In this document: one piece after another, positions 18,402 through 25,913 of the stretch
Layout: each line of letters begins with the position of its first letter
Numbering within the stretch: the stretch's first letter is position 1
From: Citrifermentans bemidjiense Bem
Lineage (GTDB): Bacteria; Desulfobacterota; Desulfuromonadia; Geobacterales; Geobacteraceae
DNA length: 64,000 bases
Direction: 5' to 3'
NCBI RefSeq assembly: GCF_000020725.1
Contig: NC_011146.1
Span: 2,975,501-3,039,500 of the forward strand
The notes under the pieces: generated by a model
Databases searched by the model: none
Seen by the model: the letters and a program-made list of their open reading frames with translations, nothing else
Told to the model about the DNA's origin: nothing
Position numbers and translations under genes: made by a program

Positions 18402-19240
18402 CAGTAGATGCTCCATGCGACGAGCACCATCCAGACGGTGCCCACCGCGAAAAGCACGCCGTCCTTCAGCAACGATTCCGTCGGGTCGCCGCTATGCCCC
18501 GACTGGATCCGCAGTATGTAGCGCAAAAGCCCGAAGCAGCATAGCGGCACACTGTAAACCAGGGTGTGACGGTTGACCGTGTACATGGCATAGGTGACCA
18601 GCACCGCGCCTCCCGTCATGTACATGGTCCCTTCCAAAAAGCCGGGAGGGTACGCACCCAGGTTTTTGCGGTGCTGCGTGGCGTCCGCCCCCAAGAGCCG
18701 GTACTCGCATAGCCTCTTGCCCGTGCTGAGAAAAATGGAGAGGAGAAAAACGGTCAAAAATAGCCAGGGCGAGATGGTGATGCCGAAAACCACTCCGCCT
18801 GCCTGAAGCCTCAGCAGGAATCCGGCAGAGATGCAGAAGAGATCGACCACCGGATACGATTTGAGCCAGGTGGAATAAAGAAGCGTAACGATGAGATAGC
18901 ACGACAAAAGCGCCAGGAAAGACCTCGACTCAAGCCCTCCCAGCGTAAGTCCGCAGGCGAGCAGGCAGGCGCAAAGAAGGCCGGCGCCGGTGACGCTCAC
19001 CCTGCCCGATGGTATGGGGCGTTTCTTCTTCAGGGGGTGACAGGCGTCGCGCCGCCGGTCGAGGATGTCGTTGCAGAGGTACCCTGCGCTGGAGACCAGG
19101 CAAAAGGCGAAAAAAGGGACTATCCCCGGAGCTACGTGTCCAAGGGAGAGCAATTGCCCACCCAGAAACGGCGGGAAGAACAGCATCAGGTTCTTGAGCC
19201 ACTGGGACGGGCGAAGGATGGTCAGGTAGGGCGCTGTCAT
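18398..19240 (-). CDS. UbiA-family prenyltransferase, decaprenyl-phosphate phosphoribosyltransferase type
   Basis: A 280-residue polytopic membrane enzyme. The first Asp-rich motif NDILDRRRDACHPLKKKRPI fits the NDxxDxxxDxxHPxKxxRPI pattern of 5-phosphoribosyl-1-pyrophosphate:polyprenyl-phosphate transferases (DPPR synthase, Rv3806c type), and the second is in GKRLCEYRLLGADA. Such enzymes make lipid-linked ribose/arabinose phosphate. Its place inside a glycosyltransferase operon suggests a lipid-linked pentose donor. The matching DprE1/DprE2 epimerase genes are not in the window. Confidence 0.82.
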   Translation of the reverse strand: MTAPYLTILRPSQWLKNLMLFFPPFLGGQLLSLGHVAPGIVPFFAFCLVSSAGYLCNDILDRRRDACHPLKKKRPIPSGRVSVTGAGLLCACLLACGLTLGGLESRSFLALLSCYLIVTLLYSTWLKSYPVVDLFCISAGFLLRLQAGGVVFGITISPWLFLTVFLLSIFLSTGKRLCEYRLLGADATQHRKNLGAYPPGFLEGTMYMTGGAVLVTYAMYTVNRHTLVYSVPLCCFGLLRYILRIQSGHSGDPTESLLKDGVLFAVGTVWMVLVAWSIYW

Positions 19241-20964
19241 TTCATGTTAACCAAACTCGACGCCTGCTTTCCGGCCGCCAAGCGGTAATGGGAGCCGGCA
19301 GGCGCCTCCGCGTATGCTTTTTGGAAGAAACCGGCGGCTTCGGGGTACGACTTGAGGGCGCGCGCCGTCTTGCCCCCTTGGTAAAGCCAGAAAGGATCAG
19401 TGGTTTTCTGGTACAGGACGAGGTAGGTATCGATGAGGTCGCGGAAAGCCAGTGCCTTCTCATCCGCGGCAAGGGAGGCCGCCCTCTTGGCGTCCGCTGC
19501 TTGCAGTATTTCGAGGAATTCGGCTGGGGCGTCTTTTTTCATACCGAAAAGGCGGAAGAAGTAGGTCCTGGCACCGGCACAGTCGCCTTTGGCCAGCATG
19601 CCGCGCATCACATTGGCCCTGATCGGCAGCGTCATCGACGGGCGCTTGTTGAGCCGGTCAGCTTTCGCGAACGCCTCGACGGCTTCGTCGCGCCTGTTGT
19701 TCTGAAGCATGAGGACGCCAAGCTCGTTGTAGATCGACCCGAAGGCCGGGGACTTGGCAGCTGCGTCCTGGTAAAAGAGGAGCTTGTCCTGCCACAAAAT
19801 GTTCCGCTTAAGGGTGATCACGCCCTGCCATGACAGCAGCAGCACCAAAAACGGTGCCAGCCCGGACAGCACCTTTTGCTGCCGGGCAAAGAGCAGGCAA
19901 GCGGCGGCCAGCGACAGAAAAGCCGTCGGCAGATACATATAGCGCTCGGCGTAGGGGGTCCAGGAGATATCCCTGAGGGCAACAAAGATGGCCGGCATCG
20001 CCATCAGAGCGGCAGCTGAAAGAAATAGCGGCGCCAGTTCACGCCGTTTCAGCAGCGCGTAGAGCAAAAGCAGCCCCCCGATGGCTCCCACGACCCCATA
20101 GGCAGGCGATACGTCGGTAAGGGCGAAATTCAGGGGGAGCGGAAGCAGCAATTTCTTCAGGTAGAAACCGAAAGCAACGGCGCACTCCCTTATCAGCCGT
20201 AGCACACCGGCATCGCCCGGCGCGAGCAGCTGTGCCGCAGCCGTTGCGCGGCCGCGCAGGAAAAGCGCAACGGCTAGAAAAAGCAACCCCGACGCCATGC
20301 CGGTGCAGCTTATCGTCAACCTCTGCCGGTAGGACAAAGAGCGCGGGGAAAGGGGCCATTTAAGGATCAGCAGCACGGCCACCGGCAGGAAGGCGAGAGC
20401 CGTCTCCTTGGTGAGTACCGCGCAGATGAAGAGCACAAAGGCCCAAGCCGCATGACGCCAGTTGGATTCATCGAGCCACTTGAGCAGGAAATAGCAGCAC
20501 GAAAGGACGAACAGCGCGAGCAGGGGGTCGGTGCGGCCGGCTACCCAGCCGACCGCTTCCACGTTGAGCGGGTGCAGGGCAAAGAGGAGCGAGGCGAATA
20601 GGGATACCAGCGGGCTCGACGGGGCGAATTGGGACGATACCCTCCGGGAGCAAAGGAATACCAGCACGACGTTGGCCATGTGGAGCAGGATGTTCTCCAG
20701 GTGCATGACCCTTGGCTCCATTCCCCATAAGAGGTTGTCAAGCCAGAAGGAGAACTCGATGAGCGGCCGGTAGTAGTAGCCACGGCTGGGGAGCAGCACG
20801 TGAGACAGGGACGGGGAGTTCGAGTAAAAAGAGACTATGCCGGGATCGTCAATGGTATGGAAACCGCCGAGCATCGCCGGATAGTATGCCGCCAGCACGA
20901 CGGCAATAAGCAGCACGGGGTACAGCAACCGGTGCGGCTGTCTGCTACTTGGAGACCAACTCAA
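19237..20964 (-). CDS. Polytopic membrane protein with C-terminal TPR-like region
   Basis: A 575-residue protein: about ten to twelve hydrophobic segments (LYPVLLIAVVLAAYYPAM first), an early IDDPGIV acidic loop resembling the GT-C catalytic DD/DE loop, NVEAVGWVAGRTDP in a periplasmic loop, then a soluble tail with helical repeats (GSIYNELGVLMLQNNRRDEA). The layout resembles TMTC/GT39-type membrane mannosyltransferases, so it may glycosylate proteins or lipids with a polyprenyl donor. The start is TTG with GGAGG 9 nt before it. Confidence 0.65.
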   Translation of the reverse strand: MSWSPSSRQPHRLLYPVLLIAVVLAAYYPAMLGGFHTIDDPGIVSFYSNSPSLSHVLLPSRGYYYRPLIEFSFWLDNLLWGMEPRVMHLENILLHMANVVLVFLCSRRVSSQFAPSSPLVSLFASLLFALHPLNVEAVGWVAGRTDPLLALFVLSCCYFLLKWLDESNWRHAAWAFVLFICAVLTKETALAFLPVAVLLILKWPLSPRSLSYRQRLTISCTGMASGLLFLAVALFLRGRATAAAQLLAPGDAGVLRLIRECAVAFGFYLKKLLLPLPLNFALTDVSPAYGVVGAIGGLLLLYALLKRRELAPLFLSAAALMAMPAIFVALRDISWTPYAERYMYLPTAFLSLAAACLLFARQQKVLSGLAPFLVLLLSWQGVITLKRNILWQDKLLFYQDAAAKSPAFGSIYNELGVLMLQNNRRDEAVEAFAKADRLNKRPSMTLPIRANVMRGMLAKGDCAGARTYFFRLFGMKKDAPAEFLEILQAADAKRAASLAADEKALAFRDLIDTYLVLYQKTTDPFWLYQGGKTARALKSYPEAAGFFQKAYAEAPAGSHYRLAAGKQASSLVNMK

Positions 20965-21808
20965 GGAAAAACGCCTCCATGTCCTTGCGGCGCGGTTCGA
21001 TCTTCTCGATGACCTGCTTGGCGCTGACCGTCTGTTGGAGAAACGACTGCAGGGCGGCCTTCTCCACGTAGACTTCTTCGCTGTGCCCGTCAGGTGTGGT
21101 CACATAGACGGTGTACCCTTCGACGCCGCGCTGCAGGATGTTTTCCACCCTGTCGACTGCCAGCAGTTCCCCCTTGTCGATCACGGCCACACGGTCGCAC
21201 ACTTTTTCCACATCGTCGGTGATATGCGTGCTGAAGAAAACGCACTTCCCCCGCCTCTTCAGGTCCAGGATGATGTCCTTCACCAAGGCGCGCCCGATGG
21301 GGTCGAGACCGCTCATCGGCTCGTCCAGAATGTACACCTCGGGATCGTGGACCAGCACCTGGGCCAGGCCTACCCGTTGTACCATCCCTTTGCTGTAGCT
21401 GCGGATAAGTCGCTTGCGCGCGTCCCACAGTTCCAGAAGCTTCAACATCTCAGCGACCCGCTGCGCCAACAACGGGGCCGGCACCTGATGCACGCGCCCC
21501 ACGAAACGCAGGTACTCCTCGGCGGAAAGGTAGTCGTAGAAGGCGGGGTTTTCCGGAAGGTAACCGACGACTTTTCTGGCGTCGGCTGAAGCTGTGTCCC
21601 GCCCCAGAATCTTCGCGCTGCCGGCGCTGGGGCGAATCAGCCCCATGAGGCACTTGATGGTGGTACTCTTGCCTGCACCGTTTGGTCCCAGAAACCCGAG
21701 CACCTCTCCACGCTCGATCGAAAGATGCAGCCCCTTGAGGGCTTCGACGCTTTTAAATTTTTTACCTTTGAACGTCTTAGCCAGCCCGTTAATCTCCAAA
21801 GCGTACAT
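20945..21808 (-). CDS. ABC transporter ATPase, PilH-like position
   Basis: A 287-residue ABC-2 type ATPase: Walker A GPNGAGKST, Q-loop region YLPENPAFYDYLSAEE, signature YSKGMVQRVGLAQ, Walker B VYILDEPMSGLDP, switch His in FFSTHITDDVEK. It is followed by a roughly 70-residue tail. In Myxococcus xanthus, pilG/pilH/pilI downstream of pilA encode an ABC transporter needed for pilus assembly, and this gene and its two upstream partners occupy the same place. Role in pili is inference from position. Confidence 0.88.
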   Translation of the reverse strand: MYALEINGLAKTFKGKKFKSVEALKGLHLSIERGEVLGFLGPNGAGKSTTIKCLMGLIRPSAGSAKILGRDTASADARKVVGYLPENPAFYDYLSAEEYLRFVGRVHQVPAPLLAQRVAEMLKLLELWDARKRLIRSYSKGMVQRVGLAQVLVHDPEVYILDEPMSGLDPIGRALVKDIILDLKRRGKCVFFSTHITDDVEKVCDRVAVIDKGELLAVDRVENILQRGVEGYTVYVTTPDGHSEEVYVEKAALQSFLQQTVSAKQVIEKIEPRRKDMEAFFLELVSK

Positions 21809-21817
21809 CAGCCATCC

Positions 21818-22684
21818 TCACTTGTTCTTGGTAGCAAAGGCAAACTTGCTGGTTGTGGACACCTTGCCGGCATCGTCGAAAAAGAAGCGGCCGCCGTAGG
21901 GATCGACGGGCGCCGGGGCGAGATAGCCGGACTGCACCAGTTGATTGACCGAGACCGGGCGGTTGCCGCGCTCCGCGAGAAAACGGTCTCTCGCCTGTTC
22001 AATACGCCTTACCCCTTGAAACGCCGCAAGGCGCGTCTGATAGCTCTTCTTCACGGCTTCGTTCTTGGCGGTCTTAACCATACCGGTTAGATAGGCGATG
22101 GCGAGGTCCGTGTGCCCGGATTCCTGCAAGTAGCGCCCGGCGAGGTTTATGTGCAATTGCTGCCCTGAGAGTTTTCCAGCCCTCTGGTAGAACTCGGCTG
22201 CCTTGCCGTAATCCTTCAAGAAAAACGCCGAGTTGAATCCAGCGAAAAAGGGAAGGTACCAGTCCCAGGTACGGTATTTCATCCCGTACTGCAGCATGTC
22301 GTTCGCCACCTTGATCTGTCCCGCATCCCAGGTAAGGAACCCTTGGGCGAAATAGTAGGCGTCCATATTGTAGGGATCTAGCTGAACCGCTCCGTGCAGC
22401 AGGCGCGACATCCCCTGCAGATCCGGCTGTTCGGTAACTACCGGCCCCTCATCCTGAGATCTCCCCACCACGTCGCCGAAATACATCATCACCTTGAACA
22501 CCAGCGCTGCGGCCGTCAACTCTTTCTGGTCGACGCTCATCGGCTTCAGGATCTTTATGCTGGGGACGTAACCGAGCTTCTCCTCGATCGGCTTGCTGCG
22601 CATGTACGAGGTGAAGGGGACGATCAGCAGCGTGTACGAGATCAGTCCGATCAAAAGGATGATAACTGGTGCACGATAGGTCAC
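21818..22684 (-). CDS. Membrane-anchored TPR-like protein, PilG-like position
   Basis: A 288-residue protein with one N-terminal membrane anchor (APVIILLIGLISYTLLIVPF), then helical repeats around YGKAAEFYQRAGKLSGQQLH and a C-terminal module that ends VDPYGGRFFFDDAGKV, a motif often seen in pilus-associated proteins. The GTG start forms GTGA with the permease stop and has GGAGAG upstream; the longer frame to 22957 lies inside the permease gene. It probably partners the flanking permease and ATPase. Confidence 0.75.
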   Translation of the reverse strand: MTYRAPVIILLIGLISYTLLIVPFTSYMRSKPIEEKLGYVPSIKILKPMSVDQKELTAAALVFKVMMYFGDVVGRSQDEGPVVTEQPDLQGMSRLLHGAVQLDPYNMDAYYFAQGFLTWDAGQIKVANDMLQYGMKYRTWDWYLPFFAGFNSAFFLKDYGKAAEFYQRAGKLSGQQLHINLAGRYLQESGHTDLAIAYLTGMVKTAKNEAVKKSYQTRLAAFQGVRRIEQARDRFLAERGNRPVSVNQLVQSGYLAPAPVDPYGGRFFFDDAGKVSTTSKFAFATKNK

Positions 22685-23475
22685 TTCATCTCTCTCCGGT
22701 TGAAAAGAAGCGTGGCAATCCCCAGCAGGACCGCGGTGTAGGAACAAAAATAAGCAACCGTCAGACCAAGACCGGCTAGGTTCGGGGCGATGCTGTAAAT
22801 GGCGTTCACATTGAGATCGAAGCCGGAAAGGTTGGGCAGGAGGTAGTAGGCGAAGGTAACCGTCGACTTCATGAGAGGGGTTACGGCCTTTATAGCGGCG
22901 GCGGAGTGGACATACTCGTATACCTGCTGGGTGATGGCGCTGGCCAAAAAGGTGCAAAGGGTGCCAAAGACCGGCAGGAAGAAGGAGGTGCTGACGGTCG
23001 AGAGCAGCAACGCGACGGCTACCAGCAGGATGTACTTAAGAGTCGCGAAACAGATCGCCAGCAGCACGTAGCCCATGACTACGGGGCGATCCGGCGGATA
23101 CATTCCCGACGCAATTTTTATCACCATGCAGGAGACGCCGCCAAGGAGCGACGCGGTCAGGGCGAGAAACAGGGCGAGGCCGAAAAAGCGCCCCAGAACA
23201 TACGAGGTCCTGGTGATCGGGAGGCTCAGCACGCTGAAGCTGTAGCGGCGTTCCATATCCTTCCAGATCGAGGTGGCGCCAAGAAATACCGAGAGCAGCA
23301 GCAAGATGAAACAGATCAGCGAAAGCGACAAGGTTATCGACAACTCGGTCACCTGGCGCATGGAAAGTGAAGCGGCGAAGGGAATGAAAATCAGCAGTAC
23401 GGCCAGCGCCATGATTCCCTGGAACACACGATCACGCAAGATACCTTTGAGGGTGATTCCTACGACCGCAAACAT
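22681..23475 (-). CDS. ABC-2 type permease, PilI-like position
   Basis: A 264-residue membrane protein with six predicted spans, including GIMALAVLLIFIPFAASLSM and SLICFILLLLSVFLGATSIW. The cytoplasmic KDMERRYSFSVLSLPITRT loop is typical of ABC-2 permeases. First gene after the pilA terminator, co-oriented with and overlapping the TPR protein and ATPase downstream, so the three likely form one transporter. Confidence 0.85.
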   Translation of the reverse strand: MFAVVGITLKGILRDRVFQGIMALAVLLIFIPFAASLSMRQVTELSITLSLSLICFILLLLSVFLGATSIWKDMERRYSFSVLSLPITRTSYVLGRFFGLALFLALTASLLGGVSCMVIKIASGMYPPDRPVVMGYVLLAICFATLKYILLVAVALLLSTVSTSFFLPVFGTLCTFLASAITQQVYEYVHSAAAIKAVTPLMKSTVTFAYYLLPNLSGFDLNVNAIYSIAPNLAGLGLTVAYFCSYTAVLLGIATLLFNRREMK

Positions 23476-23499
23476 AGCAACTCCATCTGTGTTTTAGGC

Positions 23500-23547
23500 G
23501 TTACACGAAAAAGCGGGATGTCGAGACATCCCGCTTTTTCGTGTAAC
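23500..23547 (-). terminator. Long perfect hairpin after pilA-C
   Basis: A near-perfect inverted repeat: GTTACACGAAAAAGCGGG at one end and its complement at the other, stem about 23 bp with a tiny loop. On the minus strand it follows the pilA-C stop by about 20 bp and the 3' arm carries CTTTTTCG. It should end the short pilA-N/pilA-C transcript and insulate the ABC transporter genes; partial read-through could still feed them. Confidence 0.8.
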
Positions 23548-23566
23548 AGTTTGAAAAAACTCTTTT

Positions 23567-23977
23567 TTAGTAGGAGGTCCAGCCTTTACCTGCGGCAAAG
23601 GTAGCGCCGGTCTCATCGTCGCTGCCGACATCGTTCGCCAGTGCCTGGCTAGCCGAAACGGAAGCAGTGATTGCGCTGGCCTGTTTCCAGAAGATGTTGG
23701 TCCTGTTGCTGGCGGTACCGAAATCCTTGGAGCCGGTAGTGTGCCTGGTGGCGATGACGTAACCGGTCGAGGTCTTGGCGGTGGTGTCAGGGGTGGAGTT
23801 GATCAGGCCCCAAACGCCAGTGGAAAACTTGATGAGCGGGGTCGGAGCTGCGCTAGCGGTGGCGGCGTCAGCGCCCCCCCTGATGGCGTAGCCGCTACCG
23901 GCGGTAACGAGGGTTCCTGCGGAAGCGGTTCCTGCAAAAGAAAGCGTAACGACCATTGCGGCCAGAATTTTCTTCAT
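23567..23977 (-). CDS. PilA-C, secreted partner of the short pilin
   Basis: A 136-residue protein with a Sec signal peptide (MKKILAAMVVTLSFAGTASA, cleavage probably after ASA), then a Ser/Thr/Gly/Ala-rich mature region ending FAAGKGWTSY. It lies 13 bp behind the short pilin gene, the position of GSU1497 in G. sulfurreducens, reported as a chaperone-like or co-polymerising partner of PilA-N. GGAGGAATAAC in front of ATG at 23977 sets the start; the 10 codons upstream are not needed. Confidence 0.85.
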   Translation of the reverse strand: MKKILAAMVVTLSFAGTASAGTLVTAGSGYAIRGGADAATASAAPTPLIKFSTGVWGLINSTPDTTAKTSTGYVIATRHTTGSKDFGTASNRTNIFWKQASAITASVSASQALANDVGSDDETGATFAAGKGWTSY

Positions 23978-23990
23978 GTTATTCCTCCGA

Positions 23991-24221
23991 TTAGTTAGTA
24001 GAAGCAACGTAAGCTGCCGGATAGGTCTGGAAATCAGCGTTGAAAGCCTCCAGGCCGGTTTTGAAGTTCTTCAGGTCGGAGTTGGAAGCAGCGTTGTACG
24101 CCTTCTCACGGTAAGCGGAGAACTGCGGGATCGCGATGGCGGCCAGGATGCCGATGATCGCAACGACGATCAGCAGCTCGATCAGGGTGAAGCCTTTGTT
24201 GCTCCTGAGTTTGTTTAACAT
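23991..24221 (-). CDS. pilA: Short type IV pilin PilA-N
   Basis: A 76-residue pilin: leader MLNKLRSNKG, prepilin peptidase site G/FTLIE, Glu5 of the mature form present, then the hydrophobic helix LLIVVAIIGILAAIAIPQFS. The mature chain is 66 residues, the truncated Geobacter type that lacks a globular domain. Aromatics fall at mature positions 1, 24, 27, 32, 43, 50, 54, 57 and 61. Preceded by a sigma-54 promoter and followed by PilA-C. Exported and assembled by PilB/C and retracted by PilT. Confidence 0.97.
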   Translation of the reverse strand: MLNKLRSNKGFTLIELLIVVAIIGILAAIAIPQFSAYREKAYNAASNSDLKNFKTGLEAFNADFQTYPAAYVASTN

Positions 24222-24300
24222 CTGTTTCTCCTTTTTCTGTGTGGGTTGCCGACTCTAAAAGCTTAGGTAAAAACCTAGGATGCTCAAGACGCTATCTCAT

Positions 24301-24318
24301 TAGCAATTAACAGGCCAA
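24301..24318 (-). promoter_or_regulatory. Sigma-54 (-24/-12) promoter of pilA
   Basis: On the minus strand TTGGCCTGTTAATTGCTA fits YTGGCACG-N4-TTGCW, with exactly 10 bp between the GG and GC elements. It lies about 80 bp before the pilA ATG, giving a leader of roughly 70 nt. pilS and pilR, the sigma-54 activator pair, are immediately upstream, consistent with PilR/RpoN control. Confidence 0.85.
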
Positions 24319-24423
24319 CTCTGGAAAAACCTGTAATAACCCGAAGCGACTGGGTTATTGCCAAGAAATATTAAAACAGCGATTTTTACCAAAAGCGGCA
24401 CAGCGACAATTTTGGGACCAAAC

Positions 24424-24444
24424 AGGTGACGTTTTTCGTCACCT
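24424..24444 (-). terminator. Hairpin overlapping the pilR stop codon
   Basis: AGGTGACG and CGTCACCT flank a five-base A/T loop, overlapping the last codon of pilR. No good T-run follows on the minus strand, so it is a weak terminator or mRNA 3'-end stabiliser rather than a clear terminator. Confidence 0.45.
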
Positions 24445-25816
24445 ATTCTTCGTCCATGCCGAATTTCGCCAGGCGGTAGCGGAAGGAGCGGAAGGTCATC
24501 CCGAGAAGCGCCGCCGCCCGCTTCTTCACCCCGCCGCACTTGTCCAGCGCTTGCACCAGGAGCTTTTGCTCCAGGTTGTCCAGGTACACCTGCAGGTCCA
24601 TCCCCTCGTCTGGTATCTCCGTCTCGCCGCTTGCCGGCGGCGCGCCTGTGTGCTCGCGCACGCTGGCGGGGAGGCAGTCGAGGGCGATGACGCGGCTGCC
24701 GAGCACCACGCAGCGCTCCACCAGGTTCTCGAGTTCCCTGACGTTGCCTGGGAAAGGGTAGTTGAAAAGGGCCTTCAGCGCGTCGGGGGTGATGATCTCG
24801 TCGGCGCCCGTCCAAAGGGAGTACTTCTTGTAGAAGTGCTCGACCAGGGCAGGGATGTCCTCGGCCCGCTCCTTGAGCGAAGGCATGCGCAGCATGACCA
24901 CGTTGAGCCGGTAGAAGAGGTCCTCCCTGAAGCTACCCTCCCGCACCTGCTCCTCGAGGTTGCGGTTGGAGGCCGCCACGATGCGCACGTCGGCCTTCAG
25001 CGATGTCGCCCCGCCGACCCGGCGGAATTCCCGTTCCTGGAGCACTCGCAGGAGCTTGGCCTGCAACTGCAACGGCACCTCCCCGATCTCGTCCAGGAAC
25101 AGCGTCCCCCCCTCGGACTGTTCGAAGAGGCCTGGGCGGTCGGCGAAGGCTCCGGTGAAGGCCCCCTTGCTGTGCCCGAAGAGCTCGCTCTCGATCAGGG
25201 TTTCGGGGATGGCGCCACAGTTGACCGCTACGAAGGGGGCCCCCTTGCGGGGACTGTTGTAATGAATGGCGCGGGCGGCGAGTTCCTTGCCGGTGCCGCT
25301 CTCGCCGGTAATGAGCACGTTGGCCATGCTGTCGGCGACCTTGGCGATCAGGTCGTACACCTCCCGCATCTGCTTGCTCTTGCCGATCAGGCCGGAAAAG
25401 CTGAAACGTTCCTGCACCTCGGCCTTCAGCCGCTTGTTCTCCTGGACCAGGCTTTGCTTTTCCAACGCGTTCCTGACCAGCACCTTCACCTCTTCCACCT
25501 TGAAGGGTTTGCCTATGTAGTCGTAGGCGCCCAGTTTCATCGCCTCGACCGCCTGTTCGGCTGTGGTGAAGGCGGTGATCATCAGTACCGCTGTCTCGGG
25601 GGACTCGCTCTTGATCCTGGAAAGGAGTTCGATCCCCCCCAATCCCGGCATTAGGACGTCGGAGATCACCATCTCGTAGCGCTGCTCCCCCATGCAGCGC
25701 AGCGCGTCCTCGGCGTTCTCCGCCTGGTCGACCAGGTACCCCTCCCCCTCCAGCAGGATGGAGAGAAACTCCCGCATGCTCAGTTCATCATCTACTACCA
25801 AAATTCTGGCGCGCAT
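24443..25816 (-). CDS. pilR: Sigma-54-dependent response regulator PilR
   Basis: A 457-residue NtrC-family regulator. Receiver domain with phospho-acceptor Asp53 (VISDVLMPG) and Lys104; AAA+ domain with Walker A GESGTGKE at 171-178 and the sigma-54 contact loop GAFTGA at 218-223; C-terminal Fis-type helix-turn-helix (CGGVKKRAAALLGMTFRSF). Activates the -24/-12 pilA promoter just downstream. Receives phosphate from PilS. Confidence 0.96.
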   Translation of the reverse strand: MRARILVVDDELSMREFLSILLEGEGYLVDQAENAEDALRCMGEQRYEMVISDVLMPGLGGIELLSRIKSESPETAVLMITAFTTAEQAVEAMKLGAYDYIGKPFKVEEVKVLVRNALEKQSLVQENKRLKAEVQERFSFSGLIGKSKQMREVYDLIAKVADSMANVLITGESGTGKELAARAIHYNSPRKGAPFVAVNCGAIPETLIESELFGHSKGAFTGAFADRPGLFEQSEGGTLFLDEIGEVPLQLQAKLLRVLQEREFRRVGGATSLKADVRIVAASNRNLEEQVREGSFREDLFYRLNVVMLRMPSLKERAEDIPALVEHFYKKYSLWTGADEIITPDALKALFNYPFPGNVRELENLVERCVVLGSRVIALDCLPASVREHTGAPPASGETEIPDEGMDLQVYLDNLEQKLLVQALDKCGGVKKRAAALLGMTFRSFRYRLAKFGMDEE

Positions 25817-25913
25817 CGCGTCACCTCTCAGACAAAAAGGGTCGCCCGTTTACTGCGGCAACCAGTGGTTTCTTACCGTCACTCATATTCCGGCCTTGAC
25901 CGCCCACGTCCAC

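Noticed and set aside
24300-24815. 171-codon minus-strand frame between pilA and pilR
   Set aside because: Most of it is a second frame inside pilR and its tail covers the pilA promoter; Arg/Gly/Ala-rich composition is typical of a shadow frame in GC-rich DNA.
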